From contig JAJPKG010000078.1 of NCBI GenBank assembly GCA_021323815.1, positions 1-14,851 on the forward strand: a stretch of 14,851 nucleotides of DNA, written 5' to 3'. The notes below the pieces were generated by a model. The model saw only the letters and a list, made by a program, of their open reading frames with translations, searched no databases and was not told where the DNA came from. A program made the position numbers and the translations under genes. The DNA comes from Pseudomonadota bacterium (GTDB lineage: Bacteria; Chloroflexota; Ktedonobacteria; Ktedonobacterales; JACDGC01). Below, in pieces: positions 1 to 6,883 of the stretch (positions within the stretch are counted from its first letter, which is position 1; each line of letters begins with the position of its first letter).

Positions 1-1
1 C

Positions 2-568
2 TGCCCACAATCCTTCAACGCGCCCAACCTGGCAAGTGCGCTCGCGGCGCAGAACCGCGCCTTCATCGGCTATTCCGAGAGCATGCCCAGCCCCGGCTTT
101 ACGGATTGTGCCTATGGCGGCAGCGACTTTGACCCGCTCTATGCCCGCAAGCACAATCCCTGGGTGAATTTCAGCAACGTGCCGGCATCCGCGAATCAGC
201 CCTTCACCAGCTTCCCGGCGGATTTCACGCAACTGCCCGCCGTCGCTTTCGTTGTGCCTAACCAGCAAGACGACATGCACTCCGGCTCTGTCGCCGCCGC
301 TGACGCCTGGCTCAAGCACAACCTGGATGCCTACGCGCAATGGGCTGCAACCCACAACAGCTTGCTCATCGTCACCTGGGATGAAGACGATGGCTCGTCG
401 TCCAACCAGATCCCGCTGATCTTCGCTGGCGCGCACGTGCGCGCCGGGCGCTATAATGAAACCGTCAGCCATTATGACGTGCTGCGCACCATCGAGGCCA
501 TCGAAGGCGCATCGTTCACTGGCCAGGCCGCGCAAGCGACGACTATCGCGGATGTCTGGCAATCATAG
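2..568 (+). CDS. Phosphoesterase / acid phosphatase family (PF04185), C-terminal part
   Basis: Only the C-terminal 188 residues are present; the frame is open to the left edge, so the start and N-terminal metal-binding region lie outside the window. The visible part has the family's characteristic run: a GYSESMP segment with a following C-A-Y-G, YARKHNPWVNFSNV, VPNQQDDMHSG (metal-site D and H), a WLKHNLDAYAQW helix, LLIVTWDEDDG (catalytic-core aspartates), IPLIFAGAHVRAG and the SHYDVLRTIEAI tail. PF04185 includes bacterial phospholipases C and AcpA-like acid phosphatases, usually exported; export cannot be judged here. The substrate is unknown. The gene ends 53 bp before rdgB, with a stem-loop between. 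Family assignment is firm; phosphatase versus phospholipase is open. Confidence 0.9.
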   Translation, partial: CPQSFNAPNLASALAAQNRAFIGYSESMPSPGFTDCAYGGSDFDPLYARKHNPWVNFSNVPASANQPFTSFPADFTQLPAVAFVVPNQQDDMHSGSVAAADAWLKHNLDAYAQWAATHNSLLIVTWDEDDGSSSNQIPLIFAGAHVRAGRYNETVSHYDVLRTIEAIEGASFTGQAAQATTIADVWQS

Positions 569-575
569 CAATACG

Positions 576-604
576 CCCCCTCTCCATCTATGATGGGGAG
601 GGGG
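576..604 (+). repeat. GC-rich stem-loop between phosphoesterase and rdgB (REP-like)
   Basis: A 13-nt left arm (576-588, CCCCCTCTCCATC) pairs with a 13-nt right arm (592-604, GATGGGGAGGGGG) around the loop TAT. All pairs are Watson-Crick except one U-G in RNA. There is no T-run after it, so it is a poor intrinsic terminator. The G-rich tail that follows (CTGGGGAGTGAGG) carries the likely rdgB ribosome-binding site. The shape resembles interspersed palindromic repeats seen in Chloroflexota and cyanobacteria; that comparison is from memory. Confidence 0.7.
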
Positions 605-621
605 CTGGGGAGTGAGGCAAC

Positions 622-1224
622 ATGCCGCAACCGTTACTTCTCGCCACCGGCAACCGGCACAAATTGATTGAAATGCGCGCCTTGCTGGGCGACATCCCCT
701 TTGAGTTGGTCTCGCCCCACGATATCGGTCTGAATCTGACGGTGGAAGAACCATTTCACACCTATCTGGAAAACGCCACTCAAAAGGCGCGGGCCTATGC
801 CGCCGCGAGCGGCCTGCTCTCGCTGGCGGATGATTCCGGCCTGGAGATTGATGCGATGAACGGCGAGCCGGGTGTGTTCTCTAAGCAATTCGGTGGCGAA
901 GACATGCCCTATCCCGAACGCTTCGCGCTCATCGAAAAACGCTTGGCCGGCGTGCCACAGGAACAACGTACCGCGCGCTATCGCTGCATTCTGGTGCTGG
1001 CCGCCCCCCCGCCTGATGATCGCCTGACCCATGTCGAAGGCGTGGTGGAAGGGCTGATCACTGCTCAGCCGCGTGGCGAGAACGGCTTTGGCTATGACCC
1101 CATCTTTCTGCTGCCCGAACGCGGCGTGACGATGGCCGAACTCACCCCCGCCGAAAAAGATGCTGTCAGCCACCGGGGCCGCGCCGCCCGGAAAATGGCC
1201 GAAGTGCTGCGCGCATGGAAATGA
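622..1224 (+). CDS. rdgB: XTP/dITP diphosphatase (HAM1/RdgB family)
   Basis: Hydrolyses non-canonical purine NTPs (XTP, dITP, ITP) to monophosphate and pyrophosphate, keeping deaminated bases out of DNA and RNA; cytoplasmic, Mg2+-dependent. At 200 aa it has the usual family length. Motifs in order: LLATGNRHK (residues 6-14, nucleotide loop), YLENA-x2-KA (49-56), LADDSGLEID (68-77, catalytic and metal Asp pair), PGVFSKQFGG (83-92; most homologs have PGVYSARYAG), GFGYDPIF (155-162) and the C-terminal K-D-A-V-SHRG-RA (179-188). The ATG at 622 follows GGGGAGTGAGG, which is the tail of the preceding stem-loop repeat. pdxH follows after 29 bp, so the two are probably co-transcribed. A 200-aa open frame on the other strand is a shadow. 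Confidence 0.96.
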   Translation: MPQPLLLATGNRHKLIEMRALLGDIPFELVSPHDIGLNLTVEEPFHTYLENATQKARAYAAASGLLSLADDSGLEIDAMNGEPGVFSKQFGGEDMPYPERFALIEKRLAGVPQEQRTARYRCILVLAAPPPDDRLTHVEGVVEGLITAQPRGENGFGYDPIFLLPERGVTMAELTPAEKDAVSHRGRAARKMAEVLRAWK

Positions 1225-1253
1225 TGCTGCAACCAACCACGAGGTGATCTTCT

Positions 1254-1892
1254 ATGTCCCTGGCAGATATGCGCAAAGAATATATGCAGCGCGGCTTGAG
1301 CGAGAGTGATGTGGACGCCGATCCCATCCGGCAGTTTCGGCTGTGGCTGGATGTCGCATTAGGTGCCAACCTCACCGAGCCAAACGCCATGACGCTTGCC
1401 ACCGTCGGCGCGGACGGCCACCCTTCCGCCCGCATGGTCCTGCTCAAAGGGGTGGAAGACGATGGCTTCCTGTTTTATACGAACTATGAGAGCCGCAAGG
1501 GGCGGGAATTAGCGCAGAACCCCTGGGCCGCGCTGGTGATCTATTGGGCGGAGTTAGAGCGCCAGGTACGCATCGAAGGGCGGGTGGAAAAACTCGCGCC
1601 CGAAGCCTCAGATGCCTATTTCCATAGCCGCCCGCGTGGCAGCCAGTTCGGCGCGGTGGTCTCCGCGCAAAGCCAGCCCATCCCCAGCCGCGAGGTGCTG
1701 GAAGAACGCCTGCGCGCCCTGGAAGCGCAATATGCCGACCAGGAAATCCCCCGCCCGCCGCATTGGGGTGGCTATCGCGTCATCCCCACCACCATCGAAT
1801 TCTGGCAGGGTCGGCCAAACCGGCTGCATGACCGCCTGCGCTATCAGCGCCAGGACGACACCACCTGGAAGATCGAGCGCCTGTCACCCTAA
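1254..1892 (+). CDS. pdxH: Pyridoxamine/pyridoxine 5'-phosphate oxidase
   Basis: FMN-dependent oxidase making pyridoxal 5'-phosphate from PNP or PMP, the last step of the DXP-dependent B6 route and of salvage; soluble homodimer. At 212 aa it is full length. Visible motifs: the N-terminal MRKEY and DPIRQFRLWLDVA helices, FLFYTNYESRKG (72-83, FMN phosphate contacts), RQVRIEGRVEKL (103-114), SRPRGSQFGAVVSAQSQPI (125-143), PHWGGYRVIP (169-178), EFWQGRPNRLHDR (182-194, substrate site) and the terminal W-K-I-E-RLSP. The start is preceded by GAGGTGA at a good distance. The stop is 2 bp from the stop of the opposing TMEM175 gene, leaving no room for a separate terminator. Confidence 0.97.
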   Translation: MSLADMRKEYMQRGLSESDVDADPIRQFRLWLDVALGANLTEPNAMTLATVGADGHPSARMVLLKGVEDDGFLFYTNYESRKGRELAQNPWAALVIYWAELERQVRIEGRVEKLAPEASDAYFHSRPRGSQFGAVVSAQSQPIPSREVLEERLRALEAQYADQEIPRPPHWGGYRVIPTTIEFWQGRPNRLHDRLRYQRQDDTTWKIERLSP

Positions 1893-1894
1893 AT

Positions 1895-2527
1895 TCAGGC
1901 TGTCCTCTCAATCTGTCCGGTGAAGGCAAAATACAGCGCCAGCGCGCCGTTGAGCGCGAGACTCGCCCACGCGTTGACAAACGCCAGAGCGAACGTCAGC
2001 AGATACAGGATCGGCCCGAATTGATATTGCCGCGTCATGCGCGCCACCTGCTCTGCCGGCACCCGCTTGCCGATGAGCCGCATGCCCCCCGCCGCGCGCC
2101 ACCACAACAGATTATAGATGACGGCGATAATGACGAATGTGCCGGCATAGAATGCGGCGGCGAAACGCTCATCATCGGTGGCGATGAAGTTCGCCACCAG
2201 CGCCGTTGGATAATTGATGAACGTCACCAGCAGCAACAAAAAGCCGTTCAGCACCAGAAACAGCCGGTCGATGCGCCGCACCATCTGAAAGATGCTATGA
2301 TGGTTCAGCCACATCACCAGAATGGTGACGAAGCTGACGAGATAGGCCGCGAAATTCGGCCCTTGCTGCAATACCACGTCCGCCAGATGCTTGCCATGCG
2401 GCACCGTGTCTGGATGCGTAACGGGGATTTCCAGCACCAGCAACGTGATGGCGATGGCAAACACGCCATCACTGAATGCCTCGACGCGCCCCGTCTCTTT
2501 CTCTTCTTCTTCGACAACTGTGCTCAT
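1895..2527 (-). CDS. TMEM175 family (DUF1211) potassium channel
   Basis: A 210-aa membrane protein with about six predicted membrane segments (roughly 18-35, 55-76, 88-110, 122-144, 170-186, 188-205). The signature R-V-E-A-FSDGVFAIAITLLVLEI (14-33) at TM1 is the hallmark of TMEM175, whose bacterial members are tetrameric K+-selective leak channels. The W-L-N-HHSIF (73-80) and N-Y-P-TALVA (105-112) motifs also fit. The N-terminus is acidic (EEEEKE). I chose the ATG at 2527 because it overlaps the peroxidase stop as ATGA, implying translational coupling; a longer frame reaching 2761 runs inside the peroxidase gene and is not family-like. Last gene of the UBP finger/peroxidase operon. K+ selectivity is inferred from family knowledge. 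Confidence 0.9.
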   Translation of the reverse strand: MSTVVEEEEKETGRVEAFSDGVFAIAITLLVLEIPVTHPDTVPHGKHLADVVLQQGPNFAAYLVSFVTILVMWLNHHSIFQMVRRIDRLFLVLNGFLLLLVTFINYPTALVANFIATDDERFAAAFYAGTFVIIAVIYNLLWWRAAGGMRLIGKRVPAEQVARMTRQYQFGPILYLLTFALAFVNAWASLALNGALALYFAFTGQIERTA

Positions 2528-3906
2528 ACCACCCCCGCGAAGCGCAACAGATCCGCCATCGTGAATGTCCCCGGCTGCGCGCCCGGCAATTCCGGCTGCC
2601 ATGGTGCCTCCGCGTTGCGATATGACATGGGATCGCCATCCAACAGACCGATCAGCACTTCCGTGACAATGCGCCCACCGACTGGCCCCAGCGTCACGCC
2701 CGCGCCCGCGACCTCGGCTTCTTTCAGAACGTAATACCACAGCGGCGTTTCCCAGATCCATCCGCGCTCCGCTAGGCCCACCTGTTCAGGTGTTAGCGCT
2801 TCCACACCCATCGTTCGCGCTACCGCCTCGCCAGAAGGCATATCCAGCGCGCGGGCGCGTTGCAGGTCACGATAAGCCAATGATCGTTCCTGCGGAATCT
2901 GCGTCGCCCCCACAATGGCATCCGGCAGATTCACCAGCGGATGCGATACCTTGGCGTCGATGCGTCGGCTCGGCTGTGGCGGCTGATTGACATCTACCGC
3001 GAAGAACAAGCGCCAGTCGATCACGCGATCATGGCTCAATAGGCGGAATCCTATGAGATCGGGGAAAATTGCCGCCTGAAAATGCTCGTTCAGCCGATAG
3101 TTCCCGCGAATCTGGCTATGCCCAAAGCGATACGCCGCGTCTGAAAACTCCACTGGAATAAACGGCTGCTCATCGAATGCATAGAACCTGCGGCCATGCA
3201 CCAGCACGTCATCCACCACCGCTTGTCCGGCAACCAGCGGCAAGAACTCGTGGGTGACGATCCACTGGTAATGCCAGCGCACCAGCCGTTGCGCCTCGCT
3301 AAAGATGTCGCCGGTCTTCGCCTGCCCTCGCAGCCAACCAACAATAGCGTTATGAAACTTCAGGAACGCGACATGCATCTGCGTGATGATCTGTTGCACG
3401 TCGTTGCGCGGATCACCGATCAACGCCCGCCCCTGGCTGTTGCGCGGCAGATCATCCAGTATGTTCGCATCATCCATCCCCAGCAAAAACATATCCGTGT
3501 CGCTGTTGTCGAACATATATGGGCTGCCCGACGGTCCCGCCCCATACACCGATTCCAGGTTCAGCGCGGGCGAGCGAAAATTGCGGATCTCCCCCAGTGT
3601 CGCATGATGCTGCAACAGACTGCGGTCCGCCGTGATGTCATGCGCGATGAATTGCCCAAACACCGGCCACCCGGCAGGGATGCAGGGGTTATCGCCCTGC
3701 CGCGCCCCGTCATCCACCACGTCAGCCGCGTCCAGCACCGATCCGCTGCCGCCGATGTCCAGCAGCGCGGCCTCATCGCAGTCGTTGCACGGCAGATCTG
3801 GGAACATGCGCCCATATTTGCTGGTACCCTGTGTGATGTCATCTTTCAGATGCGGCGCGATAACGCAACTGGTCACCGCTGGTTGTGTCGCGGTCTTCGG
3901 CGTCAT
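2524..3906 (-). CDS. Animal-type heme peroxidase, bacterial clade
   Basis: A 460-aa protein of the peroxidase-cyclooxygenase superfamily (PF03098). Seen: the distal motif GQFIAHDIT (84-92, Q85 and distal H89, Ca-ligand-type D90), GDPRND (165-170 region) with the catalytic Arg R167, MHVAFLKFHNAIV (177-189), and the proximal-His motif YRFGHSQIR (259-267, H263). The Asp and Glu that ester-link heme in myeloperoxidase correspond to A88 and V170, so covalent heme attachment is not expected. No signal peptide is evident; the protein looks cytoplasmic. The ATG at 3906 is preceded by AAAGGAG; the 45 extra upstream codons overlap the UBP gene and are rejected. It lies 13 bp after the UBP finger gene and overlaps the TMEM175 start. 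Peroxidase function is likely; the substrate is unknown. Confidence 0.88.
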   Translation of the reverse strand: MTPKTATQPAVTSCVIAPHLKDDITQGTSKYGRMFPDLPCNDCDEAALLDIGGSGSVLDAADVVDDGARQGDNPCIPAGWPVFGQFIAHDITADRSLLQHHATLGEIRNFRSPALNLESVYGAGPSGSPYMFDNSDTDMFLLGMDDANILDDLPRNSQGRALIGDPRNDVQQIITQMHVAFLKFHNAIVGWLRGQAKTGDIFSEAQRLVRWHYQWIVTHEFLPLVAGQAVVDDVLVHGRRFYAFDEQPFIPVEFSDAAYRFGHSQIRGNYRLNEHFQAAIFPDLIGFRLLSHDRVIDWRLFFAVDVNQPPQPSRRIDAKVSHPLVNLPDAIVGATQIPQERSLAYRDLQRARALDMPSGEAVARTMGVEALTPEQVGLAERGWIWETPLWYYVLKEAEVAGAGVTLGPVGGRIVTEVLIGLLDGDPMSYRNAEAPWQPELPGAQPGTFTMADLLRFAGVV

Positions 3907-3919
3907 GGTTGACTCTCCT

Positions 3920-4201
3920 TTATTTCGTGAACACCGAAGGATCAAGCACCACTTCATCGACATAACACCAGCCCCACTCCTCGCCCGGCTGGAAGGATTG
4001 CATGATCGGATGTCCCGTCGCGTGAAAATGCTTGGTGGCATGCTTGTTCTTCGAGCTATCGCAGCAGCCCACGTGGCCGCAGATGCGGCACTCGCGCAGG
4101 TGCACCCACGTGTCGCCCGTCTGCAAGCATTCCTCGCACCCTTGCGCGCTGGGCGTCACATCCCGAATCTGATCCAGATGCGTACAGTGTTGTTGCGCCA
4201 T
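3920..4201 (-). CDS. UBP-type zinc finger protein
   Basis: A 93-aa protein consisting of one ZnF-UBP domain (PF02148). Probable zinc ligands: C6-x-H8, C22-x2-C25, C38-x2-C41, H43 or C46, H54, H58 or H60, and H64, in the order typical of the domain, followed by the WGWCYVDE segment (76-83) common in bacterial members. In eukaryotes this domain binds the free C-terminal Gly-Gly of ubiquitin; bacterial stand-alone versions have no established role that I know of. The ATG at 4201 follows a GGGGAGGG ribosome-binding site. First gene of the operon with the peroxidase (13-bp gap) and the TMEM175 channel. I recall UBP fingers appended to Na+/H+ antiporters in actinobacteria, which would make a link to cation transport less odd; that needs checking. 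Confidence 0.9.
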   Translation of the reverse strand: MAQQHCTHLDQIRDVTPSAQGCEECLQTGDTWVHLRECRICGHVGCCDSSKNKHATKHFHATGHPIMQSFQPGEEWGWCYVDEVVLDPSVFTK

Positions 4202-4296
4202 GAAACCCTCCCCGTGTTGAATAGGGCGAACTCTGCTATACCAATCAACGGCCCACCTTCTTTGGACTATACATGACGCAGCCAAAAGAAAGCGTC

Positions 4297-4333
4297 GCCA
4301 AAATGGGCAGGAGATTGCCCCCTCCATTTGGGC
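4297..4333. repeat. Nested inverted repeat in the divergent UBP-finger/ribokinase intergenic region
   Basis: The outer arms GCCAAAATGG (4297-4306) and CCATTTGGGC (4324-4333) are complementary at 9 of 10 positions. Nested inside is a perfect GGGCA (4305-4309) / TGCCC (4316-4320) pair around a 6-nt loop. It sits between two divergent genes, about 96 bp upstream of the UBP start and 107 bp upstream of the ribokinase start, so an operator or attenuator role is possible. I found no convincing -35/-10 pair for either gene in the 238-bp region (4202-4439). Function is a guess. Confidence 0.4.
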
Positions 4334-4439
4334 AGATCTGTAGTGTGCAGCGATGTGCCACAATGGAGCAATGAGCACAACGGCTGCAATCTCTCGTGCT
4401 ATCACGGTAGCCGGACGGCACAACAAGGAGCAACAGCTT

Positions 4440-5369
4440 ATGCCGCAGCCCATCATCACCGTCGTTGGCAGCAGCAACACCGATCTGGTGGTGCGCGTTC
4501 CCAGCATCCCTCAGCCGGGCGAGACGCTGTTGGGGAGCGATGTGCAGCGCGTGCCCGGCGGCAAGGGGGCGAACCAGGCGGTGGCTGCGCGGCGCATCGG
4601 CGCGGAGGTCCACTTCATCGGCTGCCTGGGCGATGACGATTTCGGCGATGCAATGGCAACGCATCTGGCCTGCGAAGGGTTGCGGTTGGACCATCTGGCG
4701 CGCGTGGCCGGTGTGCCATCGGGCATTGCGCTCATCGCGCTGGCGGCGAGCGGCGAAAACAGCATCATCGTCGCTCCTGGCGCGAACGCGCATCTCACCC
4801 CCGCCGCCATCGACAGCGCCTTGCCGGTGCTCCAAGCATCCCAAATGGTGCTCGCCCAGCTTGAGATCCCGCTCGCTACCGTGCGCCATACCTTCGCGCT
4901 GGCTCGCCAGGCCGGCGCACGCACCCTGCTGAATCCTGCGCCGGCTCAACCTCTGGCGGCGGACCTGCTCGCGCTGGTGGATGTGCTGGTCTGCAACGAA
5001 ACCGAGGCTGAATCGCTCACCGGAATGCCGGTGACGGATCTGGCGAGCGCCGCCGGTGCCGCCCGCGCCTTGTGCGAGCGCGGCCCTTCCCTTACCATCA
5101 TCACGCTGGGCGCGAAAGGCTGCATGGTTGCCGCGAAGGATGCCGCCATGCACCTGCCGGCGTTCTCGGTGCCGGTGGTGGATTCCACCGCCGCCGGCGA
5201 TGCCTTCATCGGCGCGTTGGCCTGTCGCCTGGCGCTGGGCGACGCCCCAGCCGATGCCGCGCGCTATGCCTCTGCTGCCGCCGCTCTCAGCGTCGGGATC
5301 ATGGGCGCGCAACCTTCCCTGCCCACCGGCGACCAGGTGGCAGCGTTTCTGTCGCAACACATCTCGTGA
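4440..5369 (+). CDS. rbsK: Ribokinase (PfkB family)
   Basis: Phosphorylates D-ribose to ribose 5-phosphate with ATP. At 309 aa it matches typical RbsK. Seen: GSSNTDLV (10-17, sugar lid start), GGKGANQAVA (40-49, PfkB signature 1), GCLGDDDFG (61-69), NPAPAQPL (165-172), NETE (186-189), TLGAKG (222-227), DSTAAGDAFIGAL (248-260, PfkB signature 2 with catalytic D254 and the anion hole; most homologs have DTTGAGD) and QPSLPT (291-296, monovalent-cation loop region). The ATG at 4440 has AAGGAG 9 nt upstream; an in-frame ATG at 4353 would add 29 non-family residues. No rbs transporter or RbsR is nearby, so the sugar is inferred from family motifs; another PfkB-family substrate is possible. Confidence 0.93.
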   Translation: MPQPIITVVGSSNTDLVVRVPSIPQPGETLLGSDVQRVPGGKGANQAVAARRIGAEVHFIGCLGDDDFGDAMATHLACEGLRLDHLARVAGVPSGIALIALAASGENSIIVAPGANAHLTPAAIDSALPVLQASQMVLAQLEIPLATVRHTFALARQAGARTLLNPAPAQPLAADLLALVDVLVCNETEAESLTGMPVTDLASAAGAARALCERGPSLTIITLGAKGCMVAAKDAAMHLPAFSVPVVDSTAAGDAFIGALACRLALGDAPADAARYASAAAALSVGIMGAQPSLPTGDQVAAFLSQHIS

Positions 5370-5376
5370 GCCATCC

Positions 5377-5404
5377 TTGCGTCCGTGCCCTCCGGCGTTA
5401 TACG
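5377..5404 (+). promoter_or_regulatory. Candidate sigma-70-type promoter for the STAND-like gene
   Basis: TTGCGT (5377-5382), a 16-bp spacer, then TATACG (5399-5404). It lies just after the ribokinase stop and about 43 bp before the ATG at 5447. It fits independent transcription of the downstream gene, although read-through from ribokinase is also possible. By-eye match only. Confidence 0.4.
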
Positions 5405-5446
5405 CTAGGGGGAGTGTGTATCGTTCCAGGCAAAGGATACCCTTCC

Positions 5447-6850
5447 ATGACATTTCCTGATGCGCAGCGCCCGGATGCCGCGCTGCAAGCCATCATCGCC
5501 GATATCGACCTGGTGCCCCCGGATGAGGCGGCAGACTTTGTGCGCGCCGAGGTGCAGCGCCGGGCACGCATCTTGCGCACCTTCACCAGCCACGCCCCCG
5601 ATGCAGACGAAGTTTCCGCGCAACTGGACGAAGTGGATGTGAACCGGGTCATCCAACTGGTCGGCACGGCGCGTACCGCCCTGCGCATGATCGCCGCCGC
5701 CATCGTGGAACTGAGCGTGACGGCGCGGGGAATCGCCGACACCGTGCATTGGATGGAACTGCGCCCGGTGGGCAAGACCGGCGCGCCACCGCACCTGGGC
5801 ATCGACATTGCCTATATCATTGCCTATCGCGCCCTCACGCGCGAGCAGCGGTGGTTGTTACATACGCTATCCGTCTGGGCACCGCCGCCGGCCACCCTCA
5901 GCCGCGAACACACCCTTGCCGTCGCCCGCCAGAGCGCCGCGCTGCTGGAAATGCCCATCACCGAAGATGACTTCGACCGCCTGGTGGCGCTGGCTTTTGT
6001 GGATCTGGCTGATCTCAGCGTGGACGCAGGCGCGATCATCCGCTCGCCCAGCACCTATCGCCGCGTCGCCATTGATCCTTATGTTCGGTATATCGCCGGC
6101 AGCGGGCTTGAGACGTGGCAAACGGGCGAGGGAACATTGCCCGAAGAGATCGCCCATCTCAGCCCGGCGGAAATCACGCTGGCGACCTTCACCAACTGGG
6201 CGGTCTCGTTTGCCGCCGTCATCGCCGGCCCCACGCTGCCCACCGTTGACGCTGTCGCGGAAAGCGCGGATGCCGAAAAAGATGACGACGATAGTCCCGG
6301 CCTGACGCCGGATCCCGCCCTGGAAGCCTTGACGGATGAAGAAGCCTGGGTGGCGCTGGAACCTGAAGCGCCGCACGTGCTGCTCGCCGCCGATTTCGCC
6401 CGCCAGATGCGCGCCCCTGAGCAGGTCTATCACCTGTGCCGGTTGCTGGTGCCACTCTTGCGCCGCGTGGATTCCCCGGCAGCGCGTGGGGTGTTGCGTC
6501 CGTTGCTGGAAACCGGCCTCATCTGCGCTCGCGCCTCGGCTGCGGTGAATGAAACCTTATTGCTGGCCACCCAACTGGCCGATGTGGCGTTGGATGACGG
6601 CGATTTCCTGCGCGCGCTCACCTTCGCGGATGAGGCGTTGCGCGCCGCGCTGGCGAAAAAAGACATGCGCGCCATCGGCTTCGCCACGCGCCGCGTCGCC
6701 GCCCTGGCCATCCGCGCCGGGGACAGCGAACGCGCCCTCACCGCCGCTCGCCAGGCGGTGGCCCTGGCACGTTCCAACGGCACCCAGGACGAGATGAACG
6801 AGAGCATTGCTCTCCTTGCCGCCGCCAGCAGGATGCCCAAATCGCCGTAA
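5447..6850 (+). CDS. STAND-like protein lacking the NTPase domain: winged-helix-like region plus TPR-like repeats
   Basis: A 467-aa protein not confidently assigned to a named family. The N-terminal third resembles the part of STAND/NB-ARC regulators after the P-loop core: a helical stretch with IQLVGTARTALRMIAAAIVEL (69-89) in the position of the GxP module, then LGIDIAYIIAYRALTREQ (117-134) and RWLLHTLSVWAPP (135-147), matching the usual al..sy..L...rLL..LSvF pattern, and Y-RR-VAIDPYVRYIA (204-217) like the end of the winged helix. An acidic linker follows (272-301, with DDDD). Residues 345-460 are alanine-rich antiparallel helices resembling two or three TPRs. There is no Walker A, Walker B or effector domain. 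AAAGGA lies about 9 nt before the ATG; a longer frame from 5072 overlaps ribokinase and is rejected. Possible roles are a scaffold or a degraded regulator. Confidence 0.75.
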   Translation: MTFPDAQRPDAALQAIIADIDLVPPDEAADFVRAEVQRRARILRTFTSHAPDADEVSAQLDEVDVNRVIQLVGTARTALRMIAAAIVELSVTARGIADTVHWMELRPVGKTGAPPHLGIDIAYIIAYRALTREQRWLLHTLSVWAPPPATLSREHTLAVARQSAALLEMPITEDDFDRLVALAFVDLADLSVDAGAIIRSPSTYRRVAIDPYVRYIAGSGLETWQTGEGTLPEEIAHLSPAEITLATFTNWAVSFAAVIAGPTLPTVDAVAESADAEKDDDDSPGLTPDPALEALTDEEAWVALEPEAPHVLLAADFARQMRAPEQVYHLCRLLVPLLRRVDSPAARGVLRPLLETGLICARASAAVNETLLLATQLADVALDDGDFLRALTFADEALRAALAKKDMRAIGFATRRVAALAIRAGDSERALTAARQAVALARSNGTQDEMNESIALLAAASRMPKSP

Positions 6851-6871
6851 CACTAACACAAGCAGATCAGG

Positions 6872-6877
6872 TATACT
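6872..6877 (+). promoter_or_regulatory. -10 box directly upstream of the YdeI-like gene (leaderless candidate)
   Basis: TATACT ends 6 bp before the ATG at 6884, so a start site 7 bp downstream of the box would coincide with the A of the ATG. There is no Shine-Dalgarno-like sequence before this ATG, unlike most neighbours. No good -35 hexamer is visible 16-18 bp upstream, which lowers confidence. Confidence 0.4.
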
Positions 6878-6883
6878 GTTTAT

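Noticed and set aside
576..604. Stem-loop considered as an intrinsic terminator of the phosphoesterase gene
   Set aside because: No T-run follows; the right arm leads into the rdgB ribosome-binding region instead.
634..1236. 200-aa open frame on the minus strand opposite rdgB
   Set aside because: It mirrors a gene with full RdgB motifs, has no recognisable domain, and arises from the GC-rich third-position bias.
2527..2761. N-terminal extension of the TMEM175 protein (78 extra residues)
   Set aside because: It overlaps the peroxidase coding region, is not hydrophobic and is not family-like; the ATGA junction at 2527 explains the start.
4235..4272. TATAGC and TATAGT as -10 boxes for the UBP-finger operon on the minus strand
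   Set aside because: Neither has an acceptable -35 at 16-18 bp, so no promoter is called.
4245..5453. 402-aa open frame on the minus strand opposite ribokinase
   Set aside because: The composition is Gly/Arg/Gln/His-rich and domain-free, typical of the antisense of a GC-rich gene; ribokinase on the plus strand is unambiguous.
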